A stretch of 64,000 bases of DNA from Undaria pinnatifida (lineage: Eukaryota; Sar; Phaeophyceae; Laminariales; Alariaceae). The number at the start of each line of letters is the position of its first letter. Positions within the stretch are counted from its first letter, which is position 1. Location of the stretch: NCBI GenBank assembly GCA_012845835.1, contig JABAKD010000021.1, positions 12,022,795 through 12,086,794 of the forward strand, given 5' to 3'. The notes under the pieces are model-generated. The model was given only the letters and a program-made list of their open reading frames with translations, made no database searches and was not told the origin of the DNA. Positions 24,501 to 36,500 of the stretch are shown piece after piece. A program made the position numbers and the translations under genes.

Positions 24501-27500
24501 GCTGCACTAAAAGGCGGATGTGTTTGGCGACGGGTATATTAGGCTTTATTGGCGCGCGCACGCCACCTGCCGCGGAGCTTACGGAGGGTGAACGGTTCAA
24601 GGCGATGATTTCTGGTGCTCAATGCATGGAGAATGGCGCGCGCGGCATGGGGTAATGAAACTACGGAGCACCAAGTTTGTGTGAATCATATGTTATGCGG
24701 GGTGAAAGGGTCAAACTAAAAAACGCTTGGCCTGGCTTAAATAGGGTATGGGCGGCATGACATGACCTACATACACCGGGCGCACAGCAGATGAACGAGC
24801 TTACTTAGCGTACACCCGGAATGTTACCGCATCCCCGTAAATCCCGGAAGCGCCCAAACATTGCCCCGACAGCGCCAGACCCCGACGGGCGTGCGATCTA
24901 CAAAAAGCTTTAGATGTCCCTGGGAACACGCGCAGGCGGATACGCGAGGCTGTCGTTAACCGTGCCTAACCCGACCCATCCCATCCCACCCCCAATAATG
25001 CAAAAACCGTCTCAACCCTGATGGTACATATTGCCGTGCTTCTTGAAGTCGTTCCCGCTATTTCGTTACGCACTCATAGGATAATTGGTTCCTATTTCCG
25101 AGGTGTCTTTTTTTTGTCGAGCGGGGCATACATTAGATGCGGGCGAGCGAGGTTTGGACTTGATTAGTGCCTGTTAGATTGGCGCCGATCTACAATCAGC
25201 GACTCACATGTAAGTCCACGCCATCGACCGTCGAGAAGAGGAGCTCGTCGTTGTCGGAGACAAGCTCCAGCCCACGGTAGCACTGCACCACGCCCGCGAG
25301 GTACGCGAAACGGCCAGACCAAATGTGGAAGTGCTTGTTGCACTGTAGGAGTTGCGCGACGCGGGACGAGTTACACAAGGCATTGGGGGGGGCATAAGAG
25401 CTTTTAAAGGGAAGTACTCACCAATACAATTAAGTCCTATGCCCCTCGGAGCACGTGTCTTGGCGCCCACGGAAAATATGACGTTGATGGCACATCAAAA
25501 CGTTGGAAGCGTGCCTGGCATGCACAACAATCAGTAATCGCCCGTTGAAGTAGATCGGGGAGGGAACTAGGCGTCCTTTGCCGTGGATACCTTCCGTTGT
25601 CGCAGGCTGGAGCTTTTATTTCTCTTCCAGTCGCAGGCGACGTCTAATGTTGTAGTGATAGCATGTCTCCGTTCATCGCTACTGTTCTGCGAGCGTGTGT
25701 TTCTTTTGTCCGGACAATCAACATTAAACAACGACAACGGGTACAACTGAGATACCAGAGCGAGGGCTGCACATGGCAGGCTCTCGAGGGCGGCCCGCAA
25801 CGACGCCGCAAATCGTTCACCAATTTGTGTCATAAAGTTGACCCATGAGCACGATCAAGGCACGTGCTACGATAGCGGTCAGACATTTTTTTCTGAAACG
25901 GTTTCTGAAGGGTGGCGCTCCTTGATCCAAAATCGTCGGAAGCAGACGATTTTTTTTCGTATTTTTTTTTTGTATACCTAGGCCATGAGGCGTTTCGTCC
26001 GGTGTATCAGTTTTATTTTGCTCCAAAAATCAGTTTTTCTAGGGAGAGGTCTTCACCTCCCAAGTTGAGGAACCTCAGAAACAAAAAGTCGGCCGCCTTT
26101 GTCGTAGCGCGTGTCGATAACTATTATGAGGCAAATGTCTCCTCGCCACTTGTTCCACCTATTCTCTCCGCGCTTCGCGTGTCGGGTCATTACCACTCGT
26201 GACGCGTGCTACGACTGAGGTGCACCAATGGTTCTTTTTTAGGTCTCTCAAATCGGGAATCCAAGGCCTCTCCCAAAATCATTTGAGTTGGACAAAATCA
26301 ATACTCCTACCGGAGAAAACATCCCATCGCATAGGTACACAAGGGGGATCATAGAAAAATTTGGCCTGCTGCCGACGATTATTGGATAAGGAGCCCAGTC
26401 ATTATATTTTTTTTCCATACGAGAAGTGCCACCTCTGTTGTAGCACGCGTCCGACCGCGGCGAGTAAAACGTCGACGTGCAGAAGCTAATCTACGAGGTC
26501 CGGCACCATGGCATAAAAGGCGGCAGGTATAGCGGCAGGAATCGACACCCACGACACATCACTATTTTGGAGGAAGATCGACAGAAAAATAGGTAGCACG
26601 CCGTAAAAAGCCCCCTCTTTCCTGCCCGCCTCCTTCTCGTCGCCCTTTGAATGACTTGGCCGGGTGACGGAACAACAGAGTGGCGCGCATTTTCTCATGA
26701 ATTTTCAAGCCCATTCACCTTTTCAACTGCTGGAGGCCTGCCGCGGCGATAAGGCAGTGTCGCCCCCGTGATCCAACCGGCAACAATCAGCCTCCGAGTT
26801 CTGACGTCTACCTCAGCTTCAACGCTCTTACCCAGCGGTTGAGCACAAACTTAGCTTGCTTGGCCTCCAAGTATTTCGTCACTCCCCGACAACAATCGTG
26901 GGTCTACAGAAATGATGATGCGAACACCCCAACGGCTCAAGCCCAACACGAACTCTTACTCTAACCGCAACCTACGCTCCGAACCATCCCACAGTACGTG
27001 TTGTACCTATCGCGACACAAGTTGTGATATGACCGCGGTTGACCTCCCTCGAGCGTAGACGTCTCTGAATCAAACGGTACTTGAAAAACCTTTCAAAGGG
27101 TATACAGATGTTAGCATAAGCGCGCGTACACATGCTGATCCGGTTGCGCGAACGAATGCAATCGTCCAAGTCGTGCTTCGGGGCTGAGATATTGCCGGGT
27201 CCTCGTGTTCAGAGATCAGAAAAACTAATTGCCGGCCCCGGTTACATGGGATGCCTGCCCGAGTCTAGAACAAATCGGTAAGTGGAATGGCGTTTTAACA
27301 ATATAAATATTTCGTATGGTACATAGGTAGGACTGGCGCGTAGCCATGTTGGTCGGGTTGCACGAACGAATGTACTCGAAGTCATGATTCGGGTGATGAT
27401 GGTGATGATGGTGATGATGGTGATGATGGTAATGATAGTGATGATGGTGATGATGGTGATGATGGTGAGGTTTTGAGCTTCTCATATTAGGAACTCAGAA

Positions 27501-30500
27501 AATTCTTAGAATCTGCCGGACCCGGTTACCTGGGATGCCTGCCGGTTCTACCACCAACCCGAACGTCAGCCCCAATCCCAACCTCAGGCTCCTTACCCGG
27601 TGAAGGAAGGAGAAGTTGGGGTACTTGCCCTCTAGTTCCTTTGTGCGCATCCATCCCGTGAAGACCTGAGCGGCCACCGCCGCGATCATGTAGTAGCCCC
27701 AGTGTGCGTGCTCGGTGGAGTGATCCCCCCCAGAGGCGACGACGGCGGTAACGCCCAGCGGTAACACCGCTTCCGCGGTAACGATCATGATCTCTTGGTG
27801 CATCTCGTACCACTGGCGCCCTGCCCAGTTCACCGTGTCGCCCTTCCGGTACCTTCACCGTCAAATCAGGCAACAAGACAGGCTCCAAGTATTCTGAACT
27901 GCGCATGAGTGTGATGAGCTATTCCATTCTGGGTCGAAACGACAACCAAGTTGGAGACAAAAATTCAAGGTAACCTTTATTTTGAGGAAACAAGTCACAA
28001 GAAAATAATCATGACGTCTGAATATAGTGGGTGTGAAAACCGAGGAAAACGAAATTTAATGACAACGAGTAAGGTCTGAGGATTTGAGGCGAAATGCCAT
28101 ATCAGAAATAGTAACTTCAGTGTGGTAAGGTGCAGAGACACTGATTTAGATAAACCACCAAACCAAAAAGCAAACGGCTGGCGCATGTAAGAACAAAACA
28201 GGGATAGAAAGCACACCAGAGGCGTATTGAAGTAGTACGTTGTTTGTCGAAACCCGGAAAGATGAATCGACATTTGCTATAATTTCCCTACGCCGCGCAG
28301 CCGCACGTAGACCGCTGAGCTAAAGTTCGGGGTCTTCCTGTCGCGGACTGCACACATCTGTTGACGCGGACGTACCACAATTACGTCTGTAAACGTACAC
28401 CGCATCTTGCGCTAGCTCGCAATCCTAGGTGTTTGAGATGATGAGCTTATCTCCGAGTTTCTGGGATTTTCTCGTGATTGTATGTGTTCTTCTTTTCGAC
28501 AATATACAGCATTCCTGATACTTTCGAGGGCAAGACGACAATTGTAGTATTGTTTAGTTTTCGGACAGGATACGATCAAGACCGTTTGCATTCGTATTCC
28601 TGTACGCAAAGTATATCGGACTGAGAAAAAAGTATCCATCGGTAACTTGGAACCAGAGGTTCATGCATGATTCAAATGCCGTTCCGATATCCCGACTAAA
28701 CTTCGAGCTATCACCGCTTCTTTAGCAGATGTCAGCATGAGCGACAAGCATCAAGCGGACGAATATCGGCACGCCATCGAGAAATTTGAAGTCACCTTCG
28801 GTGTCTCTTCGGTCCTTATCGTACACACAGTTCACTGAGTATGTACCGCAAATAGCTCAAGACCATCCGTTCGACGAGCTTCCCAGGCGCGCTTGCAAAC
28901 TCGCAACATGACTGTCCTTGTATATACGAAGAAACATGAAACTATTACAACGATTACCCGGAAACAACAGAGTATTCCAACATCGAAAAAAACATAAGTC
29001 ACGATGAAAACGGCTGAGGAGTTCGAGGCCCTGGGAACGGGTAATCAGTTTGTGGATGACCGTAGTTTGTATGACCATAGACCCTCGCATCCGCACTATG
29101 CTGGGACAGAGCACGTCGGGTTTTCCCCAATCAGGTAGACATCGCTTGCACCACGCGCGAGGCGCCGTGAGGTGTTCGGGCGAGTCGCATGCAGGATGAA
29201 CTGCATCCTTCCAAAAACTGAGCGTGAGATGGACTTCGGCACCTTGTGCCTACAAACCTGCTCATTGATGACAGCGCCAATGACATATATTTAGTTATTC
29301 GGTGTGGCCACTCCAGAGACAACATCGGGCATGACTACACAACTGCCTCGTGGGTGCCTTACCATGTGTTCGCAGACTCCGTGACGCGAGCGTTCCCCTT
29401 TGAGCGGAGTTAGGGATCTCCACCCCGCACAATATGATCCAACTCGATGACCATCATGGGTGACCGCCAAGAGAAACAAACAAACAAACAAAAACGGTAC
29501 CCTGGTTGTCTAGCTCGCGCAATGACTCGTATGTTTTACAGCGCGTCGTTGCCAACCAATGCCAACCCGCAACATATATATATATATATACACATAAAAG
29601 TTTTAGCCAACCCGCAACATATAAACCCGCAACATATATATATATATTATATATACAAAAATGTTTTACAGCGTCGGTGCCAATCGAGGCTAACAATTAT
29701 ATACTTCGACGTATATATATTGGTGCTGGTAACCGGACGCATGCTACGGTGGAGGAAGATTTGTTTTGGCCCTTTTTTCTTTTCTGGATGACGGGGCTCC
29801 TTAACCCAAGTTCGTTGGAAATAGCGCCTTTTTTTTTGTTTTGCATGATTCTTGTTGCGTACGTCGGCCACGGGATTTTTTTCGTCCGGTTGCAGTGTTA
29901 TTTTTTGCACCATAATCACGTTTTTTTTTTATAGGTTCCAAAATTCTGGAACCTCAGAGAAAAAGAAATGGTACGACTCTATCGTAGCACGCGTCGGTGG
30001 GCGCGAAGTAATGAGTTAGGGGAAGCCAGAGAGGTGACTGAGGCGCGAGCGGAATGAGGGTAGGGAGGCAACGACGGAGACCGTCCAAAGTTCAAAACCA
30101 CAGGGTCCACACCTTATGAAGTATATGCCGATAGGAGCGAGAATCAACCAGGCGAACAGCATCAACGCTCCGTGGAGAGACGCGAAGTTATCGGAGTCAT
30201 CGCACACTGTCTCCGCGTCTCCGGTTGCGAAGTTAACGGTGGACGCCCCACGGTTACCGTTAGGGTGTTGCCCAACCCCTGCCCCCTCTCGGTAGGAGTA
30301 TATGACCAGGGTGTCCTCTTCGTTGTCGATGTCCTATGACGGTAGCGCCAAAGGATGCGGGGGAGAAACGTGTGTGGCAAAATAATATTTTTCTTGTGAG
30401 GTATCATGCAGGTTCGCTGAGGGGTACTGTCCTAGGAGTGGCCGCTCGCTATCCGTACAGTTTTCAGGAAACAGGTTCGCGCAGAAAGGCACAGGCGGCA

Positions 30501-33500
30501 GTTGGAGGGGGGGGGGAGGGGGGGGGGGGGGGTTCGAAGAGGTGAGGGGTGGGGGGCATAATTCATGATGATGAAGCAGGGGAATGAGGGATTGTCCCAA
30601 ATGTCAGTCTGAGAGGGTATAACCGATGGGTTGTCAAACCGAAGCACATGGGGCAATGAGAACGGAAGAGCGTGAAGTTATCCCAACTTTTCATCATGGG
30701 GGCACCTCTGCCTTGGTTGTGATATGCTGCGACGGGTGTACGCTTGTAAACGGGAAACATTTCCCTTATTTGAATAAACGGCACGCATCGGCTCGTGGTA
30801 CGGAAGGATTATGCATGCGTTTCCTGGGGCTCCTGTCACCCGGAGTTGTATGTTACTCACACTACTATCCAGCGTAAAACTTACGCGACCGAGGGACCAG
30901 GTGCACAATGAACTGGCTCAGGCACGCAACAGATAACCGAAACGTTGATTTCCACGGTGTCAGAAGGCCGCTCAATCTCGGACCTCTGCCAGTGGCCAAC
31001 GACTCAGCTAACGTCTGTTACCCCTGTACGAGCACGTGCCTGACGGCGGCATTGTCCAGGGTATAGCAGATGACTGCGCTGCAACTAAGAGCGAAAGGAT
31101 TTGCGGCGAGAGGCCCGGACGTTCACGACATTTTATGCGGTTTGCTCTTGTTTCCAGGACCCCATATGTACGTTCGAAAAGTAACTGTTTGCCACCTCCG
31201 TGCGCTACCATCTAACCTAAGCTCAATGTGAACTTTTCCTGGGACATATGTCAACAAAAGAAAAAACATACGTAGAGGGTAGATAGATAAACACTATACA
31301 CAATCTCCGCGGTATAACGCGCAGGAGCAACAGCAGCAGCAAGCATCGTTCTATCGCCAAGGACAATAACACCAGCAGCGAAACCACTCTCAACACCCAC
31401 GGCAAATATAACCAAGCATATCATGGGAAAAACAAGAACAAGAACATCGACATCAACAAATGCAAGAACATGGACGAGGGCAAGAACAAGCAACAAGAAC
31501 AAGAAGAAGAACGAGAGAGCAAGAGCAAAGATCAAACCCTAGACAAAAACAACTACCAAAAACAAGAAGAAACATGAACAAAACAAAATCGAAAGAAAAC
31601 CCCAGGTAGCAATATATAATGCCTTAAAAAGAACGAGAAGAACAAGAACAAGACGTCACGCACCTCTTTCAGGTTGTAATCCTCATCGTCGAGCGAACTC
31701 AAATCCCTCAAGAAAGTGATTGACGTCCAGTCGTCCGCCACAGAAACTCCAGTAACATTCAGCTCCGCGTTAACCAAATCCGGCGATGGCACCTCTCGTG
31801 TTGACACAGTCGATCGATCGATGCACTCCCCTTCCGTCGCCGATATCACCTCGCAAACTACATAATCCTGCCCAATCCAAAATGTAGTTTAAGTGGGACC
31901 ATGGTGATGGTAAGAAGAAGACTACCCCCGTTCATATTCCCAACCAAGCAGCTTTTTGCGAGGTTTGCGTAATTTCCCACTGGCCGGAGCCCAACGGCAT
32001 ATACGGTACCGGTATCGAAATTCAATGGAGTGGATACTCGTACAAGCGCGCTTTGGACGTTGGAACGAAAATCCTAGTGAGCGCACGAAAGATAGGTTTG
32101 GTCCATGGTCAAACGGCCAAGGCAAGCAAGCAATGAGGATGCCCCCAGGCACCCCTATGTCATCCTTGATCAGCCGAAGGCAAGGACGACACACTGAAAC
32201 GCGAACTATGAAACTACGCGCAGGTGGCCGAGAGAAGGCATCGTCGTGGAGAAACTGGGAGCGGGGTCAACCTTTCGCCACTCCAACATAAACCCGGCAC
32301 TACTTTTCGTAGAGCCTCCCCATAAACGCGGGTGCGTTTCGCAGGTGGGTCGGGGGGATGAAGTAAATGTGATTGCCTACTGCTAAACCATGTAGGCAGG
32401 TAAGCGGTGATGCTAGGAAAACTGAAGAGGCCAGGATTGGTCACTAGGGACTGGAGTGCGCAGGTCTCATGGACCCCGCTGGTTGCCCGTTCAGAAGCCA
32501 ATAAACCCCAGAAATTGCCTTGTCGATCGACCTCATGACCTCGGGATGCCGGCAGGTTACTCCTGAGGCGTGCGTCCTGCAGGCGAGGAACGTTGCTTGC
32601 GTGCATTAGTATGACCTCTCCCACCTGCGCCGTGAACATGGTGACCCCCCCCCATCCAATTCCCAGCATTCCTGCGGCTCCGATGTCCTTAGCTTTGAGC
32701 GTTATGGACATGATATCTTCGTCCAGCATCTGACATGACGGCATCATACAACATTTGGCTTTATTGTTACACCCTGCAAACGTGCATTTTCGCTTTTTTT
32801 TGCATGTATACTAATAAGTTGCATATTGTGTCACGTCTACAAAGCCGCGAACGAAGGGCCCGTGAACAGCCGAGATTTTGAGAAACTGTATAGGTGAATC
32901 TGAATGCTGTGAACTAAACAAAATGGTAAAAACTGTATCATTAAAAACGTCGCTCAAACTTGGTCATGGCAAGAAGGAGCCCCTCATGATTACATAACAG
33001 TTTGGGGAAGATGCGACCGAGTGCAATCTGGGACCACCCTCCACGGTGAGGACACGCGCATGATCTTTTACGCGCCCCCTTGTGTATGCGTCCCTGAGCC
33101 AGCCCACATGCGCGCTGAAGACGGGTCTCGATTTCTACAGCCACGTACTCTTTCGGCGAGTTGTACGCCCCCGACGACTCTCTCCTTAGGAGTGAGGTGA
33201 AGATGTCGCAAAGAGCGCACGGAGCAAGACGTTTGCAACGGTCGGCCGCGAGTGTGGCCGAGGTGAAATAGTAGAGGATGGTCCACATGAACGCCGTTCG
33301 GCTGACATCCCCCCAGGCTGCAGGCGTGGATTGATCACGGCCACGGTGATCTCACGTGTTAATTACCAATACTGTTAGTAATGACCACTCGTCGGCAATA
33401 TTCAGCGCTGATGATGGCACAGTAATAATAATGGTTCAACATTTGCGAGGGAAAATATAAATATCCTCGTAAAATTCTCATACCGACCCCGATATTTACA

Positions 33501-36500
33501 GACGTGGTGAGATGGACCCCGTCAGAAACCGCCTTCAAAGCGGAACACTGACCGTGGGGTGACTTTTTCGTGCTTACGGTGTTCTCGGTATCGAATGAAA
33601 TCGGCTGCGGCATTCGCCCGATCGAGGGGATGGGTTGCCTCTCGTGGCGCACAGTACTCACCTCCCAAGCGATTCCGAAACTATCCGAAGGCGTAACTTC
33701 CGCCTCGCCCACAGTCTCACAATCCGAGGCACACACCGTTACGCCCGGCACCGCAAACATCGACAGCGGAAGGTCGGTGACGTTCAACGTGCGGTTGACA
33801 ACGTCGGACAGCGTGGTCTCGGAAACGGTCTCCATGGTCCTTCCGTGGTAGTGGTACATCCTGTCTCCTGCGATGGTTCGGAAAAGCTGATCGATCCAGG
33901 CCTCGCGGAGGAGGTCGCCCAAGACCCCACCCGTGCTACCGTCGGCGTCCTCCGCTAGGGCCCCCGTGATAGCGTCGACGTTTTCAATGTCCCCACCGTA
34001 TGCGTCCGAGATTAACGCGGCCACGCTAGCGTCCGCTGTAATGTCTGCGAAATCGGCAGCCGCAGTGAGACCGTACGCCTGGAGTCATCACGAAACACAC
34101 AACAATATTGGCAGGGAGAAGAGGGGAGCAATTATGCGTAAAACTCGTAATCGCCAAAATTGTTGTCTCAACCACTTGTTTTGATCAAAATGTCCGAGAA
34201 TGTCGCAGATGTATTGTCACCAAAACGCTCGGTTGAATCGAACGAATCGGCCAGAAGGAAAGAGGCGTGTGCGGTCGGAATGAGCTCCGACGCGTGTCCA
34301 CTCGAGAACTGGTTCCCACATACCGTCGCCGCAGTGACACCAATCGCGATTTACCACGTCCATGTATTAACAGTGTCGAGGATTTGAGAGGCGGGTTCGG
34401 CCATGAGACCTTCCAAAACTCCTTCCCACATGCCTACCCATTCCGAGACTCACCTCTCGGACGCTGTTATATGTCGGTAGACCGTGGTCCCTACCCCGTT
34501 GCACCGCATCCACTGGAAGCTTGAACAGCGGCGACAGGTTCGACACCGCGGCGGAATAGTACGTGTCGATCTCTAATGCAGGGGTCAGGACAGCACCGCG
34601 TAGTATATCCCCGACATCGTTCCGCTCAAACAGTCCCGCCATATCATTGCAAGCAACTGTCAACTCGACATGGTCTTCCGCTACGGAGACATAGCCCTCT
34701 GATACGATGCGCACGGTAGAAGCGAGCGCGGATTCGAAGGCCGCTGCTCCTGCGGTGAGGGTGAAAACGTCAGCGGCAGGGTTAACCGTGTTGTCGTAGT
34801 CCGACAGATCGTAAAGACGCCTTCGTGGTTGTAGGTCGTGCAGCTCCGGCGCTCTTCGAGCTCCCGACCCTTCCCGTGCCATGTCCAGGTTTCCCGCTGT
34901 TGTTTCAGCATCATCCAATCCCTCGTGAACGGATATCGCTGTTCGAGTGCTTTCGCCACCCGCGACGAGCTCAGGCGACAACTGTGGCCGCCCCGCTGCA
35001 ATTGCAGTGCTCTCCAAGGGCTGCTGGGGCCGTTCCCGTGTACCTCTATCGGTCGAGTCGTCGTTGTACCACGAACTCGTAAGCCCTTGCGTTCTCCTCC
35101 GCCTCTGACGGCCACCACCACCTGTGGTGTCGCTAGACGGGTCAAGGGTGCTCGTGGTGCTGGTGGTGGTGCTGCTCTCTCGGCCGAGGGTGTAGATCGA
35201 ATCGCCCATGAGCTGGATGATGAAGTCGTTGGCGATCATATGCTGGAATATCGCGATGGTCCAGCCCCGACACGCCTGGTAAACGTCCTGAAAGGAGCGA
35301 GGGAGCGAAAAACCGTGTTCATATAGGGTAGATTTTCTCGAAGACGAAAAAACGGTCTCCGCAGGTGTAGTGATATTAATATCGCGTTAATAGTAGGCAT
35401 GTTTATGTCGTGGTCTGGGGAGGGATTTCGCTTATGAATTCGTTATTCAAAACGATTTGTACTGCCGCCTATTCGACCTCTGTATCGCCGTTGTTGGATG
35501 AACCGTCCATAACTGAGAACAGAGAGTGTGGCGGGAACCTGTACACAGAACGCATAAGGTATTTTTCTTGACAATTGATCTCTCAAAAACGGGCATCCCA
35601 CCGTAGCCATTGCCACTATACGTTATCGCGCACTTTCGGTAGATAACTCGATTTTTGGGTGATTCCCCAAAGCACCTCACAAGCGCATGGAACCCACAAG
35701 CGCACAGGCTATGCAGATCAGTATACCCACCTCGTCGCCTTCGTAGCCATACGTTGGTGCGACGTCGATACAGCAGCGGTTGTGCTCTAGCAGCAGCATG
35801 ATATGAAGAGCGAACGTGACGGGAAACCGAGCAGTGCGCTGGTCGGGAATCTATTGGTTTGGGTGTAATGGTGACAGGAGGGGCAACGGTTGCAGAGACG
35901 GATGGGGGCAGCGGTCGCGAAAATGTGGAGGCAACGTTAGTGGGGCGAGGTTTGCGGGGGCGTCAGCTATTGGTGTTTATGTATACGTAAAACTAGACGT
36001 GATGTCACACTGTCCACAGGTCGAGCCTGCTGACGAGGAGCGGGAAGCTGCCTCTGCTGACAAGCGAATCTGTTGCGCCTGGCACTGTGGTCATCATCTA
36101 GTGTTGATGGGGCGACACCAACAACATATCTAGATACCCGACGGGCGGCGAGCCAGCCGTCCAGAAAAGCGAGGTCGTCAACATGCTCTTGTTCACACCT
36201 CTTCGAGGGTCTGGCCGACAATCTCGCCACCTGAAAGGTAAGGAAATATATCGTCTCGTTCGAGCGCCGACCACAAATGGACACCGCTGCACCCCTCTCT
36301 TCAACGTAAAAGTTTCGAAGGGACGTAAAGAGTAGCGCAGAGGTGAGGCGGAAAGAGCAGCGGATGACTCCCTTTGGGAGCGGTTTATTCGTCTTCAAAA
36401 GTCCCAACCGCTACGCCCTCTGATTGTTCGGAGTTACGAAAACATAAGAATTCAGCAGCGAATAGGTTCAATAATTCAAGCAATTTCCCAGTTAGAATGT

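Noticed and set aside
26486-26698. Minus-strand stretch with a membrane-like segment in intron 10
   Set aside because: Exons 10 and 11 join in phase and restore the b561 motif without it, and it ends in a stop with no donor.
27225-27485. His-rich protein on minus
   Set aside because: It is the translation of a TGATGG microsatellite.
32214-32531. Continuation of exon 7 to the end of its open frame
   Set aside because: DOMON similarity stops near the GAG|GTCGAT donor, and joining to exon 8 there continues the domain.
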